The notes: generated by a model from the letters alone, not told the origin. Positions 8,311 through 14,599 are shown, counted from the first letter of the stretch. The stretch is DNA of 16,595 nt from an uncultured Oscillospiraceae bacterium (GCA_900556525.1 USOZ01000015.1:1-16595), one strand, 5' to 3'. Made by a program: numbers and translations.

Positions 8311-8323
8311 AAGTATTATACTT
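8311..8323. repeat. Palindrome abutting the dnaA promoter
   Basis: AAGTATTATACTT is an inverted repeat with a single central base that overlaps the first bases of the dnaA -35 hexamer. It could be an operator or chance in an AT-rich spacer. Confidence 0.4.
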
Positions 8324-8350
8324 GCAAAAACCGCCTTTTTATGATACAAT
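8322..8350 (+). promoter_or_regulatory. dnaA: Promoter of dnaA
   Basis: TTGCAA (8322-8327), 17 bases, TACAAT (8345-8350), about 33 bases before the dnaA ATG. The match is good but not perfect. Unlike many dnaA promoters, no DnaA-box-like sequence is visible in the 108-bp yicC-dnaA spacer. Confidence 0.7.
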
Positions 8351-8389
8351 TAAAATGATTTTAGTTTGAGCAAGCGGAAGGATAAAATA

Positions 8390-9748
8390 ATGAACTCGTT
8401 TAACGACATCTTTGAAATGATGAAAAAAAGTCTGGATTTATCGCCGACCGCAATGAACTTGTGGATAAATCCGATAAAACCCGTAAAGCTGAATAATAAT
8501 AAGGTAGTTCTTTATATAGCTGACAGCTATGTAAAAAAAGTTGTTTCCGAGAATTATAACGATATTTTTAAGAAGCAGTTTAAAGAAATTCTCGGCTTTG
8601 ACGTTGAAATAGAGTACCTTAGCGAGGAAGAAAAGGTACATACAAGCGACCGCCTCGATTACAGCGAACCTATCCCGGAGCTACAGGACGATCCATATAT
8701 TGTCAATAAACTTCAGGAGACCGAAAAAAACAGCAACTATCAGCATACTTTCGATACATTCATAGTCGGAGAAAGCAATCGTCTTGCCTGCGCAGCCTGC
8801 AAGGCTATCGCTCAGGGACAGGCGCGCAATTATAATCCACTTTATATTTACAGCGACCCGGGGCTTGGAAAAACTCACCTTCTCTGCGCGGTAAAAAATG
8901 AAATTCTGATGAATCACCCCGACTATAACATTGTTTTCGTTTCCGCTGAAACATTTGTAAACGAGTTTGTAAATTCCGTCCGCACCAATAAGACCGACGA
9001 TTTTAAGAAAAAATACCGCTCTGCGGATATGTTCCTTGTAGACGACGTTCAGTTCTTTTCAGGAAAAAAAGAGTCCCAGAACGAGCTTTTCCACACTTTT
9101 AACGAACTTCATACAGCGGGCAAGCAGATAATCCTTACTTCCGACCGTCCCCCGAAAGAGATCAATGATATTGAAGAACGACTTCTTACCCGTTTTGAAT
9201 GGGGACTTCTCGCGGATATTGCCCCGCCGGAGTTTGAGACTCGTCTTGCAATAATAAAGCGTAAGGCAGAGCTTCTCAATATGCGTATTCCCAATAACGT
9301 TATGGAGCTTCTCGCGGACAAGCTGAAAAACAATATCCGTCAGATAGAGGGAGCTATAGTGAAAATGAACGCAATGTCCATGCTCACCGAAACTACTCCC
9401 ACGATCATAATGGCGCAAAACATTATCCGCGACGTAATGACCGAGCAGCAGCCCGTTCCGATAACGGTTGAAAAAGTAATAACCGAGGTTTCGCATATTT
9501 TCAACGTTTCTCCCGAAGAAATACGCTCGCAGAACCGCAATTCTCAGGTTTCAACCGCCCGTCAGGTAGCAATCTACGTTATCAGCAAGGTCACGGGACT
9601 TTCCTATACTCTTATCGGTAAGGAATTCAGCGGCAGAGATCATTCAACTATCGTCTACGCCGTAAATAAGGTAGTAAAAGTCATGCAGCGCGACCCCGCT
9701 TACCGCGCGACTGTTGAAGATCTCATAAAAAATATCGGAAATATGTAA
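8390..9748 (+). CDS. dnaA: Chromosomal replication initiator protein DnaA
   Basis: AAA+ ATPase that binds DnaA boxes and opens oriC. The start is the ATG at 8390 (452 residues), with AAGGA seven bases upstream; an in-frame TTG at 8366 would swallow that site. Domain I is about 1-85, a short linker follows, and the AAA+ core begins near H-T-F-D-T-F-I-V-G. The Walker A reads S-D-P-G-L-G-K-T, so the usual first glycine is serine. Walker B is M-F-L-V-D-D-V-Q; sensor 1 is in I-I-L-T-S-D-R-P-P-K; the arginine finger region L-L-T-R-F-E-W-G is present. Domain IV has A-R-Q-V-A-I-Y and the signature G-R-D-H-S-T-I (serine where E. coli has Thr435). All functional parts are present. Confidence 0.97.
   Translation: MNSFNDIFEMMKKSLDLSPTAMNLWINPIKPVKLNNNKVVLYIADSYVKKVVSENYNDIFKKQFKEILGFDVEIEYLSEEEKVHTSDRLDYSEPIPELQDDPYIVNKLQETEKNSNYQHTFDTFIVGESNRLACAACKAIAQGQARNYNPLYIYSDPGLGKTHLLCAVKNEILMNHPDYNIVFVSAETFVNEFVNSVRTNKTDDFKKKYRSADMFLVDDVQFFSGKKESQNELFHTFNELHTAGKQIILTSDRPPKEINDIEERLLTRFEWGLLADIAPPEFETRLAIIKRKAELLNMRIPNNVMELLADKLKNNIRQIEGAIVKMNAMSMLTETTPTIIMAQNIIRDVMTEQQPVPITVEKVITEVSHIFNVSPEEIRSQNRNSQVSTARQVAIYVISKVTGLSYTLIGKEFSGRDHSTIVYAVNKVVKVMQRDPAYRATVEDLIKNIGNM
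8460..8468 (-). other. Perfect DnaA box inside the dnaA coding sequence
   Basis: TGTGGATAA on the plus strand, i.e. TTATCCACA on the minus strand, the exact classical DnaA box. It lies in codons for L-W-I-N of DnaA domain I. It is the only perfect match I noticed near the origin; the intergenic boxes are variants. Confidence 0.55.
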
Positions 9749-9821
9749 TGTCCGATTTTGTCGCGGAAACTGTTGAAATTCTTTTTTTGGGGACAATTTA
9801 TGACAAAACTCCCTTTTTCCG

Positions 9822-9845
9822 CAGCTTTTCCACGTTGAAAAGCTG
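9822..9845. repeat. 24-bp inverted repeat made of two opposed DnaA-box-like sites
   Basis: CAGCTTTTC ... GAAAAGCTG flank a CACGTT centre: the left arm holds TTTTCCAC and the right arm GTTGAAAA. Only one symmetric pair of positions fails to match. There is no T-run after either side, so it does not look like a terminator. Confidence 0.65.
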
Positions 9846-10069
9846 TAAAATGTGGAAAAGTGCATTTACAAAGAGTAAAGTCAAGACATATATTATACAC
9901 GCGGTAGTTAAGATTCTTTTCTACTTTCCTTGTTTTTTCAACTTTACTCTCCACCGTTTCAACCGACGTGTTGAATGTCCTTTTTTGTCAATTTTCTTTC
10001 CACATTTCTTAACCCCTCTGCACAATTTTTTCCCGTAAGAAAATGGCTTGTATAAAAGCCTCTCCTTAC

Positions 10070-10121
10070 TTTTCAACACTTTTCCCGCCCCTACTACAAA
10101 CACTAAAATAATATTATTTTA
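10070..10121 (+). other. Candidate DNA unwinding element: boxes, GC step, CTA triplets, AT palindrome
   Basis: In order: tandem box-like sites TTTTCAACA (10070-10078) and TTTTCCCGC (10080-10088), a GC-rich step (10084-10091), CTACTA (10091-10096) and a further CTA at 10103-10105, then the perfect 18-bp palindrome TAAAATAATATTATTTTA (10104-10121). This is the order of the basal unwinding system of B. subtilis oriC, where CTA-type triplets are the top-strand view of the DnaA-trio. Two intermediate triplets (CAA, ACA) depart from the pattern. Confidence 0.6.
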
Positions 10122-10144
10122 ATGGATATGATTTTGTTTTTTAT

Positions 10145-10160
10145 CCGTGAAAGTTCACGG
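10145..10160. repeat. Inverted repeat in the dnaN leader
   Basis: CCGTGAA-AG-TTCACGG, a perfect 7-bp-arm inverted repeat ending ten bases before the AAAGGA site of dnaN. It could be an operator or form a leader stem. No T-run follows, so it is not a terminator. Confidence 0.5.
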
Positions 10161-10182
10161 CGAAAAAAAGAAAGGAATTTTC

Positions 10183-11283
10183 ATGAAATTTAACATTGAA
10201 CGAAGCACTCTTTCAGACGCACTCATGAACGCATCAAAGGCAAGCTCTGCACGTTCGTCCATACCCGCTCTCGAGGGTGTACTTATACATTTAAAGGACA
10301 ATAAAATCACCGTAACAGGTTATGACCTCGAAATGGGAATAAAATGTATAATTGACCCCGCCGAAGCCATTGAAGAAGGCGAAATTGTCGTAAACGCAAA
10401 GGTTTTCGCCGAAATGATAAGAAAAATGCCCGCAGGACTGGTTGAAATTTCGACAGAGGGCGAGGTAGTTACGCTTAAATCCGGCTCGGTAGTATATAAT
10501 ATTTCGGGAGTTTCGGGCGACCAGTACCCTAATATCCCCGAGCTGCGCAACGATATAACGTTCTATATTGATGAAAGTATGCTCAAAAGCATGATAAGAC
10601 AGACTTTCCACGCTATCGCGACTACCGATATAAAGGCAGTTCACATGGGAAGTAAGTTCCATATCGAGGACAATACCTTAAGCGTGGTTTCGGTTGACGG
10701 CGTAAGAATGGCAAAGCGCGTCGAGCACGTCGAATATAACGACATTGATTTCGTCGTTCCGAGTAAAACTCTCGGCGAGCTTATGCGTATGCTTTCCGAC
10801 GAAGAAAATGAAAAAAAGGTCGCTATCTGTATCGACAGAAGTCAGATCTGCGTTTCAAAAGATGATTATATGATAATTTCGCGCCTGCTTGAGGGCAACT
10901 TTATCGACTATAACCGTATCATGAATTTTGCCGAGACTTCGACTGCGGTCGTAAACGCGCGTGAATTTGCCGAGTCACTTGACAGAACCTTGCTGCTCAA
11001 TACCGACCGCTATAAATGCCCTGTAATTTGCGTTTTCGATAACGATAAGCTGTATATTGATATAAAGACCGCTTTAGGTAAGATGAGCGACGTTATCCCG
11101 ATACAGTATGGAGGGCAGAAAATTGAAATTGCATTTAACGCGAAGTACATGATAGATTCTCTGCGCAACAGCGAGTGCGACGAAGTAAAGCTCGATTTTA
11201 CGGGTCCTCTCTCCCCTATCCGCATTAAACCGCTGAAAGACGACAGCTACGTTGGAATAGTTCTTCCCGTAAGAAATAAGTAA
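10183..11283 (+). CDS. dnaN: DNA polymerase III sliding clamp, beta subunit
   Basis: Ring-shaped processivity factor of the replisome; 366 residues, the normal length for three clamp folds. M-K-F-N-I-E-R-S-T-L at the start, S-S-I-P-A-L-E-G-V-L-I in domain 1, G-D-Q-Y-P-N-I-P at the domain 1/2 junction and the C-terminal I-V-L-P-V-R-N-K (usual L-P-x-R) are all family hallmarks. The start is the ATG at 10183, with AAAGGA six bases upstream; a GTG at 10147 in frame would run through the leader palindrome and the ribosome binding site. It is followed after 11 bp by the S4-domain gene, so dnaN, that gene, recF and remB look like one transcript. Confidence 0.97.
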   Translation: MKFNIERSTLSDALMNASKASSARSSIPALEGVLIHLKDNKITVTGYDLEMGIKCIIDPAEAIEEGEIVVNAKVFAEMIRKMPAGLVEISTEGEVVTLKSGSVVYNISGVSGDQYPNIPELRNDITFYIDESMLKSMIRQTFHAIATTDIKAVHMGSKFHIEDNTLSVVSVDGVRMAKRVEHVEYNDIDFVVPSKTLGELMRMLSDEENEKKVAICIDRSQICVSKDDYMIISRLLEGNFIDYNRIMNFAETSTAVVNAREFAESLDRTLLLNTDRYKCPVICVFDNDKLYIDIKTALGKMSDVIPIQYGGQKIEIAFNAKYMIDSLRNSECDEVKLDFTGPLSPIRIKPLKDDSYVGIVLPVRNK

Positions 11284-11294
11284 AGGCGAAAGTT

Positions 11295-11522
11295 ATGGAA
11301 AAAGTTAAAGTAGCACCCCCTTTTATAAAACTTGAACAGTTTCTGAAGTTCGCAAATGTCGCTGAAACTGGCGGCATGGCGAAAATGATGATAAGCGACG
11401 GAATTGTAACGGTAAATGGCGAAGTTTGTACAATGCGCGGAAAAAAGCTGTACAATAACGACGTTGTAGTAGTACATTTTGAAGAGGAAACGCAGGAGCT
11501 TATCTGCGTAATTGAAGAATGA
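11295..11522 (+). CDS. yaaA: S4-domain RNA-binding protein, YaaA/RlbA family
   Basis: Small (75-residue) RNA-binding protein between dnaN and recF, the conserved place of B. subtilis yaaA. The S4 fold shows in I-K-L-E-Q-F-L-K-F-A, the G-G-x-A-K-x-M-I-x-D-G-x-V-x-V-N-G-E core and L-x-x-x-D-x-V-V-V. B. subtilis YaaA has been linked to ribosome assembly. Its stop overlaps the recF ATG by four bases (ATGA), which suggests translational coupling. Confidence 0.92.
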   Translation: MEKVKVAPPFIKLEQFLKFANVAETGGMAKMMISDGIVTVNGEVCTMRGKKLYNNDVVVVHFEEETQELICVIEE

Positions 11523-12649
11523 TTCTGAAAAGCCTTTCAATCAGAAATTTCAGAAATATCGCCTCGGCGGATTTTGTTTTCCACCCAAAGGTAAATATTT
11601 TTACCGGGAATAATGCTCAGGGAAAAACAAATCTGTGCGAGGCTGTTTCCATTTGTCTGGGTAAGAGTTTTCGTTCTGCAAAGCCGCCCGAGCTTGTCCC
11701 GTTCGGCTCGGACGGGAAATCCGAAACATCTGCCGAGCTGTATTTCTCTTTCGACAGAAACAGCCGCGAAAACCGTATTCTCTATACTCTGAAAAACGGT
11801 TCGGTAAAGCTCACTTTTAACGATCTCGAAATGAACAGTGCCGAAGAATTATACGGAGCGTTAAGATATGTTTCATTTATACCCGAGGATTTATATATTG
11901 TAAAGGGAAATCCCGAAAAACGGCGCGATTATCTCGATTTTGTATCAAATATGATAAACCGTGTTCATAATTCTAAGCTATATGAATATAATAAGGCTTT
12001 AAAGCAGAAAAATAATCTGCTGATGAAATCCGATTTTTACGATTCGGCTTCACTTTCGGCAATGCTCGAGAGCTGGAACGAAACGCTTTCCCGCCTCGGT
12101 GTTAATGTAATGTGCGGGAGGCTGAAATATTTCGGATTTCTTTCCGATTACGCCAATCATTATTACGGTCTGTTAAATCAGAATGGAGAACAACTTTCCG
12201 TAAAATATGACAGCACGATAATGCGCGACATTCCGTATACCATTGATAATATCGACCTTATGTACGCGACATATATGCAGCGTTTAAAAGAAACCGCCGA
12301 GCGAGAACAGCGCATGAAATATACGGTCGTCGGCGTTCACCGTGACGATCTGTTATTCTCAATGGATAATATGAACGCCCGCGATTTTGCTTCGCAGGGA
12401 CAGGTGCGGAGCATTGCGATCGCGCTGAAACTTGCCGAAGCGAAGATGATATTTGAAAAGAGCGGAGATCTGCCCGTGATGATACTTGACGACGTTTTGA
12501 GCGAGCTTGACGCTTATCGCCGCAGCTTCATAATTAACCATATAGACAAGTTGCAGACGTTTATTACTTCCTGTAATATGTCGGATATGGATAAAGTCAG
12601 CGACGGAGCGGTCTGGAACGTTGAAAAGGGCAGTTTTTCGAGGGTATAG
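11519..12649 (+). CDS. recF: DNA replication and repair protein RecF
   Basis: SMC-like ATPase that helps load RecA at gaps and restart replication. Of 376 residues, Walker A is G-N-N-A-Q-G-K-T at 30-37, the ABC signature S-Q-G-Q-V-R-S-I-A lies near 290, and Walker B/D-loop V-M-I-L-D-D-V-L-S-E-L-D near 320. It begins I-L-K-S-L-S-I-R-N-F-R-N, as the family does. Length and motif order are normal. Coupled to the S4-domain gene by an ATGA overlap; remB follows after 8 bp. Confidence 0.96.
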   Translation: MILKSLSIRNFRNIASADFVFHPKVNIFTGNNAQGKTNLCEAVSICLGKSFRSAKPPELVPFGSDGKSETSAELYFSFDRNSRENRILYTLKNGSVKLTFNDLEMNSAEELYGALRYVSFIPEDLYIVKGNPEKRRDYLDFVSNMINRVHNSKLYEYNKALKQKNNLLMKSDFYDSASLSAMLESWNETLSRLGVNVMCGRLKYFGFLSDYANHYYGLLNQNGEQLSVKYDSTIMRDIPYTIDNIDLMYATYMQRLKETAEREQRMKYTVVGVHRDDLLFSMDNMNARDFASQGQVRSIAIALKLAEAKMIFEKSGDLPVMILDDVLSELDAYRRSFIINHIDKLQTFITSCNMSDMDKVSDGAVWNVEKGSFSRV

Positions 12650-12657
12650 GTGAAGAA

Positions 12658-12939
12658 ATGTTTGTTTATCTTGGAAGCGACGTTGTGGTCGAAGATTCGG
12701 AAATACTTGGGATATTCGATATTGAGCGCGTAACGGTCGACAGGTATATGAAAGACTACCTGAACGCCGTGCAGAAAAAGGGCATGGTGTATTACGTTTC
12801 GCTTGATATGCCGAAATGCTTCGTTGTATGTACCGACACGGTGTACGTCACCAATGTCAGCGGGGACACGATAAAAAAGCGTTTTAAAGCAGCAGAAACA
12901 GAATTGACGCAGCCCCTGCCCCAACGAGAGAGCCAATAA
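12658..12939 (+). CDS. remB: Extracellular matrix regulator RemB family protein (DUF370)
   Basis: A 93-residue member of the RemA/RemB family; B. subtilis RemB (YaaB) sits at the same place after recF and its paralogue RemA is a DNA-binding regulator of matrix genes. M-F-V-Y-L-G-S-D-V-V-V, I-L-G-I-F-D-I-E and T-V-Y-V-T-N-V-S-G-D-T-I-K-K-R-F match the family core. The core ends near residue 75; the last ~18 residues (A-A-E-T-E-L-T-Q-P-L-P-Q) are extra and overlap the convergent gene. AGGTGA just before the ATG overlaps the recF stop. In many Clostridia gyrB follows; it does not here. Confidence 0.9.
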   Translation: MFVYLGSDVVVEDSEILGIFDIERVTVDRYMKDYLNAVQKKGMVYYVSLDMPKCFVVCTDTVYVTNVSGDTIKKRFKAAETELTQPLPQRESQ

Positions 12940-13129
12940 TTGCGGCGGCAACGGTTTTTCCACGTTGTACGGGCTTTTTTACGGAAAGCTGTCGAAGTAA
13001 GCGGTCAGCGCCGTCTGTTATCTCATGCTGCGGTGTGTTCATCTGTTCGGGTTTTAGGAACAAAAGTGCGCGGTCGAAATATCTTCCGTCGGATTTTACT
13101 TCTAAAACCATTTTATTTACACCTCTCAT
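12884..13129 (-). CDS. Small tail-anchored membrane protein, unknown function
   Basis: An 81-residue protein that I do not recognise. It has a polar N-terminal part with a L-E-V-K-S-D-G-R-Y-F-D-R-A-L-L-F-L-K-P-E-Q segment, a central H-E-I-T-D-G-A-D-R-L-L-R-Q-L region, a basic stretch K-K-P-V-Q-R-G-K, and a single C-terminal membrane helix (about 59-81, A-A-A-I-I-G-S-L-V-G-A-G-A-A-S-I-L-F-L-L-L). This predicts a cytoplasmic head with a tail anchor. GGAGG eight bases before the ATG at 13129 is a strong sign that it is real; a second ATG at 13111 also has AGAGG upstream. It converges on remB and overlaps its last 56 bp. It is the only minus-strand gene to the right of the origin. Confidence 0.72.
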   Translation of the reverse strand: MRGVNKMVLEVKSDGRYFDRALLFLKPEQMNTPQHEITDGADRLLRQLSVKKPVQRGKTVAAAIIGSLVGAGAASILFLLL

Positions 13130-13204
13130 GTCAAGATCCTCCTCTTTTTTTTCTACTTACTGTATTATTGTCACTTTACTGTAACCTAATCGTTAAAAGT
13201 ATGT

Positions 13205-13302
13205 TTTTCCGCAGGTTTTCCCGTTGAAAGTGTTGAAAAGATACTGTTTTTAGGGATTAAAACTTCTTCAAATGTTGAAAACTCTGTTGAAAAAGTTAAA
13301 AA
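13205..13302 (+). repeat. Box module, copy 1
   Basis: Opposed site TTTTCCGCA at 13205, then same-direction sites CGTTGAAAG 13222, TGTTGAAAA 13231, TGTTGAAAA 13273, TGTTGAAAA 13285 and a weak AGTTAAAAA 13294. Read on the other strand these are TTTTCAACA-type DnaA-box variants. Its 36-bp left part matches copy 2 at 30 positions and its 30-bp right part at 26, while the 30 bp between are unrelated. Confidence 0.8.
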
Positions 13303-13360
13303 TCGGCTGTTTTAAGGGAAATTCAGCATTGAGATCCGAAAAAGTTTTACCCGATTTTTA

Positions 13361-13388
13361 CAGACAAAGCCTGACAATATGGTATAGT
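13361..13388 (+). promoter_or_regulatory. Candidate promoter between the box modules
   Basis: CAGACA (13361-13366), 16 bases, TATAGT (13383-13388) with TG at 13380-13381 one base before it, i.e. an extended -10. It could serve rsmI through a ~360-base leader, or a short transcript ending at the hairpin 13648-13673. Confidence 0.4.
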
Positions 13389-13554
13389 AAAAATGTACAA
13401 AAACTTATATCATTTTATGGTGTTTTTCTATATGTCGGTTTTCGTTATAAACAATAGGGTTTGCGGGTTTTGACAAAAAAGAAATTTTTGAATTTATTTT
13501 ACACTTCGTAAAATTAAAACGCAATTTCATGATTACAAATTGTAATATACAGAG

Positions 13555-13652
13555 TTTTCAATAGGTTTTCCTGTTGAAAGTGTGGAAAAATACCTTAAAA
13601 AGTCCGCTTTTGCCGTATGAACAGTTGAAAACTCGGTTGAAAAGGTTAAAAA
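13555..13652 (+). repeat. Box module, copy 2
   Basis: TTTTCAATA 13555 (opposed), TGTTGAAAG 13572, TGTGGAAAA 13581, AGTTGAAAA 13623, GGTTGAAAA 13635 and GGTTAAAAA 13644. Every site lies exactly 350 bp after its counterpart in copy 1. The TGTGGAAAA site is one base from the classical box (TTTTCCACA against TTATCCACA). Confidence 0.8.
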
Positions 13653-13673
13653 AGGGCTTGTTTAAGCCTTTTT
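13648..13673. terminator. Rho-independent terminator-like hairpin
   Basis: GGCTT (13655-13659), loop GTTT, AAGCC (13664-13668), then TTTTT; on the other strand AAGCCC is followed by TTTTTT, so it could act both ways. The flanking A and T runs extend the stem. It lies just before rsmI and overlaps the end of module copy 2. Confidence 0.5.
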
Positions 13674-13748
13674 CGTGTGCGAAAGTGCTGTTTAAACATA
13701 TATGAAAACCCGCGATATGAACAAAATGAACGGTGAAAGGATAAAACT

Positions 13749-14579
13749 ATGTCTTTGTTATATGTTGTAGGAACTCCAATAGGAAATCTCTCGGACTTCA
13801 GTCCGCGTGCGGTCAAAACGCTCAGCAGCGTTGACTTTATCGCGGCGGAGGACACCCGCGTAACGCTGAAGCTGCTGACTCACTTCGGTATTCAGAAGCC
13901 GCTTATCAGCTATCACGAACATAATATCCGCGAGCGCGGAGAATACATACTCGGGCGAATTGAGAATGGTGAAAGCTGCGCTATCGTTACTGACGCGGGA
14001 ATGCCGTGCATAAGCGACCCGGGCGAGGATCTGGTTCGCCTTTGCGCTGAACGCGGGATTGAAATAAGGGTCGTTCCCTCCCCTACCGCGGCAATGTCCG
14101 CGCTTGCGGTTTCGGGACTGCCAACGTCGCGGTTCAGCTTCGAGGGCTTTTTGAGCGTGACGAAAAAACAGCGTCAAGCACACCTTGACGAGATAAAGAA
14201 TTTCCGCCGAACTCTGATATTTTACGAAGCGCCGCATAAACTGCTGTTCACATTGCAGGACCTTTTGGAACAACTCGGCGACAGAAAAATCGCGCTTTGC
14301 CGTGAGCTTACGAAAATTCATGAAGAAATTTTACGCGGAACTATTTCGGAAATGCTCGAATATTACCGCGATAAAATGCCGAAGGGCGAATATGTGCTGG
14401 TGGTTGAGGGCGCGGAGGAAGAACCTGTCAAAAAGACAGGGCTTTCCCTTGACGAAGTGTGTGAAATCGCAAAGAAGCTAGCCGACGGAGGAATGAAGCT
14501 TTCGGAGGCTTGTAAGGAAGCTGCAAAGCAAACAAAATATACTAAAAGTGAAATTTATAATAATTTAGTCAATAAGTAA
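13749..14579 (+). CDS. rsmI: 16S rRNA (cytidine(1402)-2'-O)-methyltransferase RsmI
   Basis: SAM-dependent enzyme that 2'-O-methylates C1402 in the decoding centre of 16S rRNA. The 276 residues show the family's tetrapyrrole-methylase fold: T-P-I-G-N-L-S-D-F-S at 9-18, A-A-E-D-T-R-V-T near 32-39, S-Y-H-E-H-N, T-D-A-G-M-P-C-I-S-D-P-G near 82-93, V-P-S-P-T-A-A (usual P-G-P-S-A) and F-Y-E-A-P-H-K. The C-terminal ~45 residues form the small helical region common in Firmicutes homologues. AAAGGA seven bases before the ATG sets the start. It is followed after 20 bp by the unknown gene. Confidence 0.95.
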   Translation: MSLLYVVGTPIGNLSDFSPRAVKTLSSVDFIAAEDTRVTLKLLTHFGIQKPLISYHEHNIRERGEYILGRIENGESCAIVTDAGMPCISDPGEDLVRLCAERGIEIRVVPSPTAAMSALAVSGLPTSRFSFEGFLSVTKKQRQAHLDEIKNFRRTLIFYEAPHKLLFTLQDLLEQLGDRKIALCRELTKIHEEILRGTISEMLEYYRDKMPKGEYVLVVEGAEEEPVKKTGLSLDEVCEIAKKLADGGMKLSEACKEAAKQTKYTKSEIYNNLVNK

Positions 14580-14599
14580 TATAAAAAGGAGGTATCGGA

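Larger units (their letters stand above)
9749..10182. other. oriC: Probable oriC: dnaA-dnaN spacer with DnaA-box-like cluster
   Basis: A 434-bp spacer without a credible gene. Box-like nonamers: TGTTGAAAT 9771-9779, TTTTCCGCA 9815-9823, paired TTTTCCAC / GTTGAAAA 9826-9841, TGTGGAAAA 9851-9859, TTTTCAACT 9935-9943, an inverted pair TTCAAC...GTTGAA 9958-9975, CTTTCCACA 9996-10004, TTTTCAACA 10070-10078 and TTTTCCCGC 10080-10088. They resemble TTATCCACA with changes at positions 3 and 6 above all. An AT-rich palindrome follows. The place between dnaA and dnaN, the box density and the unwinding-type order at its right end make this the best oriC candidate. I could not fix a dnaN promoter within it. 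Confidence 0.75.
13130..13748. other. Non-coding region with duplicated box modules; possible second part of oriC
   Basis: A 619-bp spacer without a credible gene. It holds two box modules 350 bp apart (described separately), a palindrome ATTACAA-A-TTGTAAT (13532-13546), a candidate promoter and a hairpin with a T-run. The part between the modules (13321-13550) is AT-rich. By position it lies where gyrB often stands in Clostridia. Confidence 0.65.

Noticed and set aside
8366-8389. Upstream TTG start for dnaA
   Set aside because: It would place the AAGGA ribosome binding site of the ATG at 8390 inside the gene and lacks a site of its own.
9822-9845. Terminator of dnaA
   Set aside because: The hairpin has no T-run on either strand and its arms are box-like sites.
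9748-10038. 96-codon frame starting over the dnaA stop (TAATG)
   Set aside because: Covers the box cluster; its residues reflect repeated TTTTCAAC/GTTGAAAA sequence and there is no proper ribosome binding site.
10045-10060. GGCTT...AAGCC hairpin and TATAAA as terminator or dnaN promoter
   Set aside because: Stem is only 5 bp and is not followed by a T-run; no acceptable -35 lies 16-18 bases before TATAAA.
13272-13457. 61-codon frame in the remB-rsmI spacer
   Set aside because: Starts inside box module 1 with no ribosome binding site; composition follows the AT-rich spacer.
13393-13473. 26-residue hydrophobic peptide frame just after the candidate promoter
   Set aside because: No ribosome binding site and too short to support from sequence alone.
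13470-13498. TTGACA with TTTATT as a promoter for rsmI
   Set aside because: The -10 matches only four of six bases in a T-rich stretch, so chance is likely.
13205-13652. CRISPR array
   Set aside because: Only two diverged copies with 9-mer sites; no regular repeat-spacer pattern and no cas genes.
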